Source: Parablautia muri (lineage in GTDB: Bacteria; Bacillota; Clostridia; Lachnospirales; Lachnospiraceae). From it: a DNA stretch of 64,000 bases. Made by a program: the position numbers and the translations under genes. Each line of letters opens with the position of its first letter. The stretch's first letter is position 1. Shown piece by piece: positions 17,281-25,393 of the stretch. The DNA is taken from positions 55,872 through 119,871 of the forward strand of contig NZ_QZDT01000012.1 of NCBI RefSeq assembly GCF_009917485.1. Reading direction: 5' to 3'. Under the pieces are notes generated by a model, which was not told the DNA's origin, ran no database searches, and saw only the letters and a list, made by a program, of their open reading frames with translations.

Positions 17281-18409
17281 GAATGACAAATGTACTTTCC
17301 AGCAAAAGCCAGTTGGGGCGGAAAAAACGCATAATCTGCCAATAGCCCATACCCCGCAGAGAGTAGAGAGGCAGAAGAGAAAATTTTTCTTTGTAACTTC
17401 GTACATCTTCAAACCATACTTCATGCAGCTGGCCATCTTTTTCATATTGAAAGAAGGGTGACATGGCGGTTTCGTCAAATTGAATGGGAACGCCTGCATC
17501 TATGGCCAGCTGGACGGCTTCTAAATTGCTGATGGTTTTGGCTTTGGAATTGCCGCGGATGTAGGGAAGGGTCCAGTCATAGCCGTAATTGGGAATGCCA
17601 AGGTCAATTTTGGAAGGAGCGATGCGGGTGACGGCATAATCCACTACCTGACGCACCTGGTTGATGGGGGCAACAGCCATGGGCGGGCCATATGTATAGC
17701 CCCACTCATAAGTCATAAGCAGTGCGCTGTCAGCAGCCTGGCCAAGGAGACTGTAATCCTTCCCTTCATAGAGAAGCCCGGCCTGATTATCAGAGGTTTT
17801 GGGTGCAAGCGCTACCGAAACATGATAGCCGTAGGGAGAAAGAAAATTTCTGACATCTGCTACAAAGTCTGCAAAGGCAATACGGTCTTGTGGCAGAATA
17901 TATTCAAAATCTATATCAACCCCCTGAAACCCTTTTTCCTGCAAGGTGGCAAGAAGGGCGGATAACAGATTGTTTTTAGCTTCATTGCTGTTGATTACGG
18001 AGGTGATGAGGAAATTATTAAAATTTCCATCCGCTCCAAAAGGGGTTAAAGTAAGAATAGGACGTACGCCAGCGGAAAGAGCGGAGCGGATCATAAAAGC
18101 GTCATTAAGAGCGGGAGGTATCAGTTCGCCATCGGTGGTAAATCCGTAGGAAAAAACAGATAAAGAGCTAAGGAAGGGCAATGTTTCATCAAGGGTATTC
18201 TGTTCAATGAAAGGATAAGCATAACCATTGACGAAAGCAGGGTAGGTGGGAGCGTTGGCGCCTTCTGTGGAAAGAAGCAGAGCCTGGCCGATTGCCAGTG
18301 GATAGGGATAAATAAGCTGGTTGTTAAATATAATGGAGGGGACCGAGATGCCATAGCTGTCGGCTATGGAATCTACGGTATCCCCTTTTTTTACTACATA
18401 TATTTCCAT
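17276..18409 (-). CDS. LysM-GH18 hydrolase, spore germination type
   Basis: This 377-residue protein has one LysM repeat (residues 1-46, YVVKKGDTVDSIADSYG) followed by a GH18 domain from about 55. The chitinase-like DxDxE motif is complete at residues 165-169 in GVDIDFEY, with E169 as the acid. SleL/YaaH proteins of this architecture cut spore cortex peptidoglycan, but they usually carry two LysM repeats, so this is a shorter relative. No signal peptide is present, as in SleL. MEIYVVKKG (ATG 18409) matches the family start; an ATG at 18421 would add four residues. It is monocistronic. Confidence 0.85.
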   Translation of the reverse strand: MEIYVVKKGDTVDSIADSYGISVPSIIFNNQLIYPYPLAIGQALLLSTEGANAPTYPAFVNGYAYPFIEQNTLDETLPFLSSLSVFSYGFTTDGELIPPALNDAFMIRSALSAGVRPILTLTPFGADGNFNNFLITSVINSNEAKNNLLSALLATLQEKGFQGVDIDFEYILPQDRIAFADFVADVRNFLSPYGYHVSVALAPKTSDNQAGLLYEGKDYSLLGQAADSALLMTYEWGYTYGPPMAVAPINQVRQVVDYAVTRIAPSKIDLGIPNYGYDWTLPYIRGNSKAKTISNLEAVQLAIDAGVPIQFDETAMSPFFQYEKDGQLHEVWFEDVRSYKEKFSLLPLYSLRGMGYWQIMRFFRPNWLLLESTFVIQ

Positions 18410-18453
18410 AAAGAATTCCATTACATTTTTTAATTATGATATGCGAAGATAGA

Positions 18454-18597
18454 TTATTTGGTTATTGGGATGCCTGAGCGAATTTTGCGGTAAATCTTCC
18501 ATATAATGATTGCAGGAAGTGACAGGGTTAAACATATGGTGGAAAGAAGACCTGCAGCTCCGCCTATAATGGCAATAAGTAAAATAATAATATTCAT
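18454..18597 (-). CDS. Small membrane protein (47 aa)
   Basis: The reading frame starts with MNIIILLIAIIGGAAGLLS and has two adjacent hydrophobic segments ending in a basic tail (WKIYRKIRSGIPITK). GGAGG lies 11 nt before the ATG. It is encoded 33 nt upstream of the GH18 gene on the same strand, so they may share a transcript. A plausible minus-strand promoter (TTGTTT at 18679-18684, TAAGAT at 18657-18662, 16-nt spacer) lies just downstream of four TTAAC repeats. The function is unknown. Confidence 0.6.
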   Translation of the reverse strand: MNIIILLIAIIGGAAGLLSTICLTLSLPAIIIWKIYRKIRSGIPITK

Positions 18598-18700
18598 ATG
18601 ATATCGTACCTCCAAATCCTTTAAGTATATTTTTGACTTCTGCCGGCTTGCTGTACATCTTAACTTAAAGAAGGGTGGAAACAAAGAAAATCGAAGGTTC

Positions 18701-18744
18701 TTTAACGATAGTTTAACGTTATCTTAACGTCATCTTAACATATT
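18701..18744. promoter_or_regulatory. Four TTAAC(G/A) direct repeats on an 11-bp register
   Basis: Repeats begin at 18701 (TTTAACG), 18712 (TTTAACG), 18723 (CTTAACG) and 18734 (CTTAACA). Exact 11-bp spacing of TTAACA-like half sites is the pattern of PhoP-type (OmpR-family) response-regulator boxes in Gram-positive bacteria. They lie between the divergent small membrane protein and the UDP-sugar pyrophosphorylase. Confidence 0.7.
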
Positions 18745-18898
18745 TTTTAATCCGGAGATGGAAAGTGCACCTGCATTTTCATAAATCAACCGGAGAGAAG
18801 AATCCTATCGGATTCTTGAAGATAATTTTTGTTTTTTAAAGCTGTTTATTGGCTAACATGTGAAACGTAACTGTCAGTATTGATGAAAGTGAAGATGG

Positions 18899-18927
18899 TT
18901 GCATAATAACGCGAAAAAAACTATAAT
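18899..18927 (+). promoter_or_regulatory. Promoter of the UDP-sugar pyrophosphorylase gene
   Basis: TTGCAT (18899-18904) and TATAAT (18922-18927) are spaced 17 nt, ending 30 nt before the ATG. Upstream a hairpin AAGAATCC/GGATTCTT is visible at 18799-18818. Confidence 0.75.
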
Positions 18928-18957
18928 GGGTATACTAAAATAGATGGAGGTTTTATT

Positions 18958-20184
18958 ATGGATTACGCACAGGCACTTGAAAAGCTATCTGCTGCCGGGC
19001 AGGAGCATGCAATGCGGTATTATGAGGAACTGGACGATGAGCAGAAGGCGCTCTTACTTGCGCAGATTGAGGCAACGGATTTTACGGTTTTATCATCGCT
19101 TCAGCAGGGAAAGCGGGAAAACGAGAGGGGCGATATCAAGCCTCTTGCAGCTATGCAGCTGACGCAGATTGAAGAAAAGGAAGAAGATTTCAGGGCTTTA
19201 GGGCTTGATGCAATAAAAAAGGGAAAGGTTGGGGCAGTGCTTCTTGCCGGTGGCATGGGTACTCGGTTGGGTTCAGATGAACCTAAAGGCGTGTATAACA
19301 TTGGGCTGACCAAAGAGGTTTTTATTTTCCAGCGGCTGATTGAAAATTTAATGGACGTGGTGAAAGAAGCGGACGCATGGGTTCCTCTTTATGTAATGAC
19401 CAGTGATAAGAATCATGAAGCCACAGTCCGTTTCCTGAAAGAGCATGATTATTTTGGATATAACAGTGCGTATGTTACCTTCTTTATGCAGGAGATGGCA
19501 CCGGCCTGTGATCATCAGGGAAAGGTATATCTGGAAGAAAAGTGGAAAATTTCTACTTCTCCTAATGGAAATGGAGGCTGGTATTCTTCCATGTATCAAT
19601 GGGGCGCTGCCCGCAAGGCCATGGAAGATGGCGTGGAATGGCTCAATGTGTTTGCGGTGGATAATGTGCTGCAAAGGATAGCGGACCCTTGTTTTGTGGG
19701 AGCTGTGCTTTCAGGAAATTATGCGTCAGGAGCTAAGGTGGTACGCAAGTGTGCGCCGGATGAAAAGATTGGCGTTATATGTCTGGAGGACGGAAGACCT
19801 TCCATTGTGGAGTACTACGAGCTGACAGATGAGCTTATGAACGCAAAAGACGAAAATGGAGACCCGGCTTATTACTTTGGAGTGATTTTAAATTATCTGT
19901 TTCGGATAGATGACCTTGAAAAGATTCGCGAGAGAAAGCTGCCCCTCCATATAGTGGAAAAGAAAATTCCATATCTGAACGAGGCAGGAGAGCGGGTGAA
20001 GCCGCAGGCCCCTAACGGATATAAATTTGAACAGCTTGTGCTTGATATGATTCACGAATTAGATGGCTGTCTGCCTTTTGAGGTTGTGAGGGAAAAAGAA
20101 TTTGCGCCAATTAAAAACGCTACCGGCATTGACTCTGTGGAGAGTGCAAGAGAGCTTTGTAAAAAGAATGGTATATCACTTTAG
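18958..20184 (+). CDS. UDP-sugar pyrophosphorylase (UDPGP/UAP1 family)
   Basis: This 408-residue enzyme belongs to the eukaryote-like UDPGP family, not the bacterial GalU family. The nucleotide site is LLAGGMGTRLG-SDEPKG at about residues 95-111, followed by YVMTSDKNHEATVRFL, TSPNGNGGWY and FAVDNVLQ, all typical of UDP-N-acetylhexosamine/UDP-glucose pyrophosphorylases. It should make a UDP-sugar from UTP and a sugar 1-phosphate. With galE directly downstream it probably supplies UDP-Glc/UDP-Gal or the N-acetyl equivalents; members of this family in gut bacteria accept both. Ribosome site GGAGG lies 8-9 nt before the ATG. Confidence 0.85.
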   Translation: MDYAQALEKLSAAGQEHAMRYYEELDDEQKALLLAQIEATDFTVLSSLQQGKRENERGDIKPLAAMQLTQIEEKEEDFRALGLDAIKKGKVGAVLLAGGMGTRLGSDEPKGVYNIGLTKEVFIFQRLIENLMDVVKEADAWVPLYVMTSDKNHEATVRFLKEHDYFGYNSAYVTFFMQEMAPACDHQGKVYLEEKWKISTSPNGNGGWYSSMYQWGAARKAMEDGVEWLNVFAVDNVLQRIADPCFVGAVLSGNYASGAKVVRKCAPDEKIGVICLEDGRPSIVEYYELTDELMNAKDENGDPAYYFGVILNYLFRIDDLEKIRERKLPLHIVEKKIPYLNEAGERVKPQAPNGYKFEQLVLDMIHELDGCLPFEVVREKEFAPIKNATGIDSVESARELCKKNGISL

Positions 20185-20245
20185 ACCTTCCGGATTTAAA
20201 AACTACCCTATTAACATTTTGACAGGTTTGAGTAACATTATCATC

Positions 20246-20275
20246 TTGCTTATCATAGTGGGTAATGGGTAAAAT
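20246..20275 (+). promoter_or_regulatory. Possible galE promoter
   Basis: TTGCTT (20246-20251) and TAAAAT (20270-20275) are spaced 18 nt. A TTGACA at 20219 has no well-spaced partner. Confidence 0.4.
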
Positions 20276-20338
20276 AAAGTATAAGGTAACGAAGTACAAG
20301 TCAATAAAACATGTAAGGGTTAAAAAGGAGGTAACAAA

Positions 20339-21355
20339 ATGGCAATTCTGGTTACAGGGGGCGCCGGATATATCGGCAGCCATACGGTGGTAGAACTGCA
20401 AAACGCAGGCTATGATGTGGTAGTGGTGGATAACTTGAGTAATTCCAGTGAAAAAAGTTTGCAGCGGGTAGAAAAAATTACAGGTAAACCGGTTACCTTT
20501 TATAAAGCGGATATTCTTGACAGGCAGGCGCTGAACGCTATATTTGATAAAGAAAAGATTGATTCCTGCATTCACTTTGCAGGGCTGAAAGCCGTAGGCG
20601 AATCAGTGGCAAAGCCGTGGGAATATTATGAGAATAATATCTCCGGTACATTGACGCTGGTGGATGTTATGAGAAAACATGGGGTCAAAAACATTATTTT
20701 TTCATCGTCAGCAACTGTTTACGGGGATCCTGCCATGATTCCGATTACCGAGGAGTGTCCTAAGGGACAATGCACCAACCCCTACGGATGGACCAAATCT
20801 ATGTTGGAGCAGATTCTTACGGATATGCAGAAGGCGGATCCGGAATGGAACGTGATTCTGCTGCGTTACTTCAATCCCATTGGAGCGCATAAGAGCGGTA
20901 CCATTGGCGAAAATCCAAATGGCATTCCAAACAACCTGATGCCTTACATTACACAGGTTGCAGTAGGGAAATTGAAAGAGCTGGGTGTGTTTGGAAACGA
21001 CTACGATACCCCGGACGGAACCGGCGTCAGGGATTATATTCATGTGGTTGACCTGGCAGCAGGGCATGTAAAGGCGCTTAAGAAAATTGAAGAAAAAGCG
21101 GGCTTATGCATTTACAATCTGGGAACCGGAGTAGGCTACAGCGTTTTGGATATCGTAAAGAATTTTGAGGAAGCCACAGGCGTTAAGATTCCTTATGTGA
21201 TTAAGGACAGACGGCCGGGCGATATTGCAGAATGCTATTCCGATGCTTCTAAAGCTAAGCAGGAGCTTGGATGGGTAGCGCAGAACGGTATCAAAGAAAT
21301 GTGCGCAGATTCCTGGAAATGGCAAAGCAGTAATCCGAATGGATATGAGGATTAA
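20339..21355 (+). CDS. galE: UDP-glucose 4-epimerase
   Basis: This 338-residue SDR epimerase (EC 5.1.3.2) interconverts UDP-Glc and UDP-Gal. NAD site [10 protein letters not shown] lies at residues 7-16, with the catalytic serine in FSSSATVYG and YxxxK in [12 protein letters not shown]. The substrate region [16 protein letters not shown] is also typical of GalE. Length is standard. AAGGAGG lies seven bases before ATG 20339. It follows the UDP-sugar pyrophosphorylase by 154 nt on the same strand and ends before a strong hairpin, so the two form a UDP-sugar supply unit that could serve the exopolysaccharide cluster or galactose use. Confidence 0.95.
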   Translation: MAILVTGGAGYIGSHTVVELQNAGYDVVVVDNLSNSSEKSLQRVEKITGKPVTFYKADILDRQALNAIFDKEKIDSCIHFAGLKAVGESVAKPWEYYENNISGTLTLVDVMRKHGVKNIIFSSSATVYGDPAMIPITEECPKGQCTNPYGWTKSMLEQILTDMQKADPEWNVILLRYFNPIGAHKSGTIGENPNGIPNNLMPYITQVAVGKLKELGVFGNDYDTPDGTGVRDYIHVVDLAAGHVKALKKIEEKAGLCIYNLGTGVGYSVLDIVKNFEEATGVKIPYVIKDRRPGDIAECYSDASKAKQELGWVAQNGIKEMCADSWKWQSSNPNGYED

Positions 21356-21440
21356 CAAACAATGGCCGGCACGTTTTGCGAACTGAGCTTATGTTAACAA
21401 ACGTTGCCATGCTTTGCGAGTCAGATTATTTAAATAAGAA

Positions 21441-21471
21441 GGCCGGAGCCAGTTTAAAAGTGGCTCCGGCC
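21441..21471. terminator. Strong bidirectional terminator after galE
   Basis: GGCCGGAGCCA (21441-21451) pairs perfectly with TGGCTCCGGCC (21461-21471). The T-rich run is on the minus-strand side, so it may mainly serve the convergent transcript. Confidence 0.75.
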
Positions 21472-21517
21472 AAAGTGTATCAGGCAATGCCATATTTTGA
21501 TTTAGGAACCAGTTCTT

Positions 21518-21616
21518 TTACTTGTCAAATAAGTCGCTGTGTGTTCCGGTACGGGTTAAAGTCAGTATCAGGACATCATCTTCGATACGATAGATCAGCA
21601 GCCAGTTAGGAAGATT
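21518..21616 (-). pseudogene. YafQ-like toxin, C-terminal remnant
   Basis: Directly after the antitoxin stop codon, and in its frame, the sequence reads NLPNWLLIYRIEDD, VLILTLTRTGTHSDLFDK, stop. This matches the C-terminal third of YafQ/RelE-family mRNA interferases, including the W-L-L-I-Y core strand and the R-T-G-T-H-S-D-L-F end with the catalytic histidine region. The first 55 or so codons, including the start, are absent. An internal deletion joining the antitoxin end to the toxin middle explains this. No active toxin can be made. Confidence 0.75.
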
Positions 21617-21862
21617 TCATTTTTTTAGGTCAGCAAATAGTTCATTCAGGTTGGTATAACCTTTTACGGAGGGGTCTTTTGCAATCCTTTCCGCTTCTAA
21701 CATAGCAGTAATCGTTTTTCTATTGGGTTGATTCAGAGAAATATCAAAGGGAATCCTGCCCTCGCGTAGTGATTGGCGAACAAAGATATTGAATGCCGTA
21801 GATAAGTTCATGCCCAGTTCCCCAAACAAAGAATCGGCCTGTGCTTTCAAGTCCGAATCCAT
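21617..21862 (-). pseudogene. RelB/DinJ-family antitoxin, 5'-truncated
   Basis: The 81 residues MDSDLKAQADSLFGELGMN, LSTAFNIFVRQSLREGRIPF and onward match the ribbon-helix-helix and toxin-wrapping parts of RelB/DinJ antitoxins. In the family the gene normally begins several residues earlier with a strand like TNIHLR, which binds DNA. Here TNIHLR is encoded just upstream in frame, but no ATG, GTG or TTG precedes it before the TGA seven codons upstream. The 5' end lies 21 nt after the ABC permease stop codon. The operon junction looks like a deletion scar. An ATG start at the internal Met would lose the DNA-binding strand. Confidence 0.7.
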
Positions 21863-21883
21863 ACGAAGATGAATATTGGTAAT

Positions 21884-22615
21884 TCAGGCATTCACATCCT
21901 GTCTTTTCAGGATAAGGATTGCAATCAAACAAATAAGAGTCAGGTAAAATAAACTGCTGATGAAGAACACTGCACCGTTTCCTGAGAGCATATCCTCCGT
22001 TTTATTGGCATTCATCCCAAGCATCATCAAAGAATAAGGAAAATAAGCTCCATAGCAGGAATTGGAGGCTACAAGCCCTGTGATACTTCCTATAATGGCA
22101 ATGACGATTGGTACGGCAAAGCTTCTGATTACCATGGAAAAGGCCAGCTGCAAAGCTGCAATGACCATTCCTCCAAGAATGCCTCTTAAGGTATAATAAA
22201 AGGTCTGCATGGACGGGAAACCAGGTAAATGCACCAGCTTACCACTCACAATGTAAAGCAGATAAATCCATAACTGAACGGCTATGGTGATTTTTATGAT
22301 AGACACAAATTTTCCCAGGAAAATATCCCTTACAGGAACCGGCGAAGTGAAAAGCATATGCCGGTTTTTGTTTTGGTTTTCCATCCGCCATAAGTAACTG
22401 CAGCATACGGCAATCAAGGGTGCAAAGAAAAAGTTAGAATAAAATAAGGTTTCCTGGGTCCACAAGGAGGACCATTCGGAACTTAATATCGCCAGATTGT
22501 TCAGATAGTTTTTGGTTCCCATGATTGCCGGAATGATGGGAAGTATCAGAAAGGCAATCCAGATATTGGAACGCCTCATTTTTAATTGTTCGCTTTTCAT
22601 ACAGGCAAGAAGCAT
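21884..22615 (-). CDS. LanG-like lantibiotic-resistance ABC permease
   Basis: This 243-residue ABC-2 permease with six membrane segments resembles LanG/MutG/CprC subunits of lantibiotic immunity exporters. Characteristic features are a charged N-terminus (SEQLKMRRSNIWI), a large first loop with NKNRHMLFTSPVPVRDIFLGK, and the C-terminal KRQDVNA. It forms one membrane half of the exporter with the LanE-like gene, 3 nt upstream. GGAGG lies seven bases before the ATG. The complex pumps lantibiotic-like peptides from the membrane. Confidence 0.82.
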   Translation of the reverse strand: MLLACMKSEQLKMRRSNIWIAFLILPIIPAIMGTKNYLNNLAILSSEWSSLWTQETLFYSNFFFAPLIAVCCSYLWRMENQNKNRHMLFTSPVPVRDIFLGKFVSIIKITIAVQLWIYLLYIVSGKLVHLPGFPSMQTFYYTLRGILGGMVIAALQLAFSMVIRSFAVPIVIAIIGSITGLVASNSCYGAYFPYSLMMLGMNANKTEDMLSGNGAVFFISSLFYLTLICLIAILILKRQDVNA

Positions 22616-22618
22616 GAT

Positions 22619-23377
22619 TTAAACCTCCTTTTTCATAAAAATGTTTTTGCCGAAAAAATAGATGAAAATCCCAAAAAGGAGAAATCCCAAGAATGCAACT
22701 TTAGGAAAGGGAATTTCATAATAAGTAACCTCACGGGTGGCCGACTCGTAATACATATTGATGGGACATCCTATCAAATAATAATCCCAGGGCAGCAGAC
22801 GGAAGAAGAAAGCCTGGCTGGGGAAGAAGGCGGAAAAAATGCCTATAAAGGTTCCGCCGACCCCTAAAAATAAAGGGAACAGTTGGTTTCCTGAAACAAG
22901 GGATAAAGACTGCTGCAAAATATATAACACCAGGCTCACCACATAGGTAGTAAAAAAGAAAATGTAAATGTGCAATGTGGGCAGTGGCTGGCTGACCTTA
23001 AAGTAATGGCCAAGTAAAGGGATGAGTGTCGTCTCAGCCAGGGAAAAGGCCAGCAGATACAGGCTGTTTAAAAACAGCTTTATGTGATAAATGCTGTGTC
23101 TTGGCTGCATGGTACAAAGGAGCTTAAAGGTATTGCCTTTCAGCTCGATGTCGCAGAGCCTGCTTGCGGCGCAGGCAAGCGTAATGGGCAAAAAAATGCT
23201 GTTCATAAGGGAAAGGCTTATGAGAAGGTAAAAGTATTCCTGACCGGTAATCTCATAGGAATCCATTCTGCTCATACTCCAGCCGATCCATAGGGAAATC
23301 ACCATGAAAACAGCTCCGTAGACCAGCCATATATAACGGTGCCTTATTTTTTTTATTTCTGTAAAGAATAAACGCAT
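22619..23377 (-). CDS. LanE-like lantibiotic-resistance ABC permease
   Basis: This 252-residue permease starts with MRLFFTEIKKIRHRYIWLVY, the typical opening of LanE/MutE subunits, and has about six membrane segments. Its ATG shares one base with the stop codon of the ATPase gene (TAATG), so the genes are translationally coupled. It probably forms a heteromeric channel with the LanG-like protein. Substrate is likely a lantibiotic or related cationic peptide. Confidence 0.82.
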   Translation of the reverse strand: MRLFFTEIKKIRHRYIWLVYGAVFMVISLWIGWSMSRMDSYEITGQEYFYLLISLSLMNSIFLPITLACAASRLCDIELKGNTFKLLCTMQPRHSIYHIKLFLNSLYLLAFSLAETTLIPLLGHYFKVSQPLPTLHIYIFFFTTYVVSLVLYILQQSLSLVSGNQLFPLFLGVGGTFIGIFSAFFPSQAFFFRLLPWDYYLIGCPINMYYESATREVTYYEIPFPKVAFLGFLLFGIFIYFFGKNIFMKKEV

Positions 23378-24336
23378 TATAAACTCACCTGCTTTCCTGT
23401 TAAACTAAGGAAGATATCTTCCAGAGATTTTTGGTATTCTTCAATTCTCAAGACGCTAATTCCTTCCTGCACTAAGGCAGAAATAAGACGGGCGGTCTCA
23501 TCGTCAGAGGTTTCCGGGAACAAAAGGAAATCCTTATCCATCGTACAGTTTATTTTATTTTCATTTAGCACACATAAAGCCCGGTTATTGTTGCCGGTGC
23601 GCAGCCGAAGCTGCTTCTTGCTGTGGGTATGGAGCCGGAGAAGACTGTCCTGGAAAATGAGCTGTCCTTTGTTGATAATGCCCACATAATCAGCCATCTG
23701 GTCAATTTCACTTAAAAGATGACTGGACACCATGATAGTCATATGATAATTTTCCGGCAAAGATCGGATAAGCTCACGCATTTCCTGAATGCCAGCAGGG
23801 TCTAAACCGTTGGTGGGCTCATCTAATAAAAGGAGCTTTGGATGGCCTAACAAAGCACTGGCAAGGCCAAGGCGCTGCTTCATGCCAAGAGAGTAATGTC
23901 CCACTTTCTTATCCTGCTGGTTTTCCATACGCACAATGGAGAGAACCTGGCTGATTTCTTTGGTTGGTACATTTTTTAAAGTGCAGATGATTTCCAGATT
24001 TTCCCTGCCTGTCAAATGGCCGTAATAGGAGGGGGATTCAATCAGAGATCCGGTCTGCTTTAAAATAGTAAGACGGCTTTTTTCATTTAAGGCGGTCTTA
24101 CCCTGGGAAACAAAGGGAGTTCCTAAAATAGAAATTTCTCCGCCGGTGGGCTTGATCAGTCCCAGGAGCATTTTCATAGTAGTGCTTTTTCCGGCGCCAT
24201 TGGGGCCTAGGAACCCATAAATGCACCCCTGCGGGACAGCAAGGTTTACTTTGTTTACTACATCCTTGGTTTGACCGGATTTTCCATATGCTTTCGTGAG
24301 ATTTGTAGTTTGAATAACAAAACTGTTTTTGTTCAT
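23377..24336 (-). CDS. LanF-like lantibiotic-resistance ABC ATPase
   Basis: This 319-residue ATPase has Walker A GPNGAGKST, signature YSLGMKQRLGLASALL and Walker B LLLLDEPTNGLD, plus the SSHLL switch region. It also has a C-terminal extension ending SLEDIFLSLTGKQ, as in LanF and CprA proteins. It heads a three-gene operon (F-E-G) divergent from a response regulator and sensor kinase. That arrangement is known from lantibiotic immunity loci and from the Clostridioides difficile cprABC resistance module. No lantibiotic precursor or modification gene is present, so resistance rather than self-immunity is likely. Confidence 0.88.
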   Translation of the reverse strand: MNKNSFVIQTTNLTKAYGKSGQTKDVVNKVNLAVPQGCIYGFLGPNGAGKSTTMKMLLGLIKPTGGEISILGTPFVSQGKTALNEKSRLTILKQTGSLIESPSYYGHLTGRENLEIICTLKNVPTKEISQVLSIVRMENQQDKKVGHYSLGMKQRLGLASALLGHPKLLLLDEPTNGLDPAGIQEMRELIRSLPENYHMTIMVSSHLLSEIDQMADYVGIINKGQLIFQDSLLRLHTHSKKQLRLRTGNNNRALCVLNENKINCTMDKDFLLFPETSDDETARLISALVQEGISVLRIEEYQKSLEDIFLSLTGKQVSL

Positions 24337-24384
24337 AAAATAACCTTACCTTTCTGCAACTTGCTGAATTATTACAACATTAAG

Positions 24385-24437
24385 GATATAAAAGCAGCCT
24401 TACATGAAAATGAAAGCTACCTTACAATTACCTTAAT
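24385..24437. promoter_or_regulatory. Direct repeats likely bound by the LanR-type regulator
   Basis: CCTTACA at 24398 and 24420 and CCTTAAT at 24431 lie on an 11-bp register (22 and 11 bp apart), as OmpR-family regulators prefer. On the minus strand a TATATC -10 candidate (24385-24390) lies 7 nt beyond the first repeat, placing the sites over the -35 region of the lanFEG promoter. Confidence 0.55.
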
Positions 24438-24523
24438 TTTTTGGATGATGAGGTTACAGAAAAATAAGTTTGTATTAAAATAAAGTGTATCATTGGAAGT
24501 TCGAGAAAGGAGATGAGCGCCTT

Positions 24524-25285
24524 ATGAAACATATTTTTGAGAGTACATTGCTTTTGGTGGATGATAACCGGGAATTGCGGGAGATGGTAGTGGGAATTTT
24601 GCATAGAGAGGGTTTTTTGAATATAGATACTGCAACATGTGTAAAGGAAGCGGAGGCATATTTTGAATACAGGGAACCGGATTTGATTATTTTAGATGTC
24701 AATCTTCCGGATGGAGACGGATTTTCTCTTATGCAAAAAATCAGGACAGTCTCTGGTGTGCCGGTCTTGTTTTTGTCAGCAAGGGATGAAGATAGTGACC
24801 GGCTGTTGGGGCTGGGACTTGGCGCTGATGATTACATGGTTAAGCCATTTTTGCCAAAGGAGCTTACCCTGCGCATCAGTGCCATCTTGAAAAGAACCTA
24901 TCTTTTTGGAAGCAGGGAGAGCGGCCAAAAGGAGCAGCTGGATTTGGGAGCGTGCAGTGTGGATTTTAAGAGTGGGACTGCTATATGGAAGCCAGGAGGA
25001 TATAAGGAAAGTGCAGAAGGAGGAAAAGAAATTCCTTTGACGGCGAAGGAGCTGTTAATCCTGCGTAAGCTTTCAGAGAACAGAGGATATATTGTAACCC
25101 TTGACCAGCTTTGTCAGGCGGTGTGGGAGGATAATTATTTTGGTTATGAAAATACCATCATGGTGCATATCAGGCGGCTGCGGGAAAAAATAGAGGAAAA
25201 TCCATCTCGCCCTAAGTATCTTTTGACGGTACGGGGGCTTGGTTACAAATTGATAAAAGGGGCGCAGGGTGAGAAGAACTTCTAG
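24524..25285 (+). CDS. OmpR-family response regulator (LanR/CprR type)
   Basis: This 253-residue regulator has a receiver domain (residues 8-122), with phospho-acceptor D58 in IILDVNLPDGDG and the conserved lysine in DDYMVKPF. A winged-helix DNA-binding domain follows (about 150-250, with LTAKELLILRKL and YENTIMVHIRRLREKI). ATG 24524 has AAGGAG 11 nt upstream; an in-frame GTG at 24485 lacks a site. It is divergent from the LanFEG-type exporter and 108 nt upstream of the kinase, so it probably activates the exporter when peptide is sensed. Confidence 0.9.
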   Translation: MKHIFESTLLLVDDNRELREMVVGILHREGFLNIDTATCVKEAEAYFEYREPDLIILDVNLPDGDGFSLMQKIRTVSGVPVLFLSARDEDSDRLLGLGLGADDYMVKPFLPKELTLRISAILKRTYLFGSRESGQKEQLDLGACSVDFKSGTAIWKPGGYKESAEGGKEIPLTAKELLILRKLSENRGYIVTLDQLCQAVWEDNYFGYENTIMVHIRRLREKIEENPSRPKYLLTVRGLGYKLIKGAQGEKNF

Positions 25286-25393
25286 CTGCGCACAGCAGAG
25301 GTTACGCTTTGGAAAGAAGTTGTACGCTTTGCTTGTGTATAGTGTTTTTCGCACACATACAATTTGCGGGTTGCTGACAGGAGGAGAATTAGG

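Noticed and set aside
21376..21609. Plus-strand open frame after galE
   Set aside because: It covers the galE terminator and the antisense of the toxin remnant; no family features.
24337..24523. A lantibiotic precursor gene between the divergent LanF and LanR genes
   Set aside because: No short frame with a ribosome site and a Ser/Thr/Cys-rich core was found; the space is filled by repeats and promoters.
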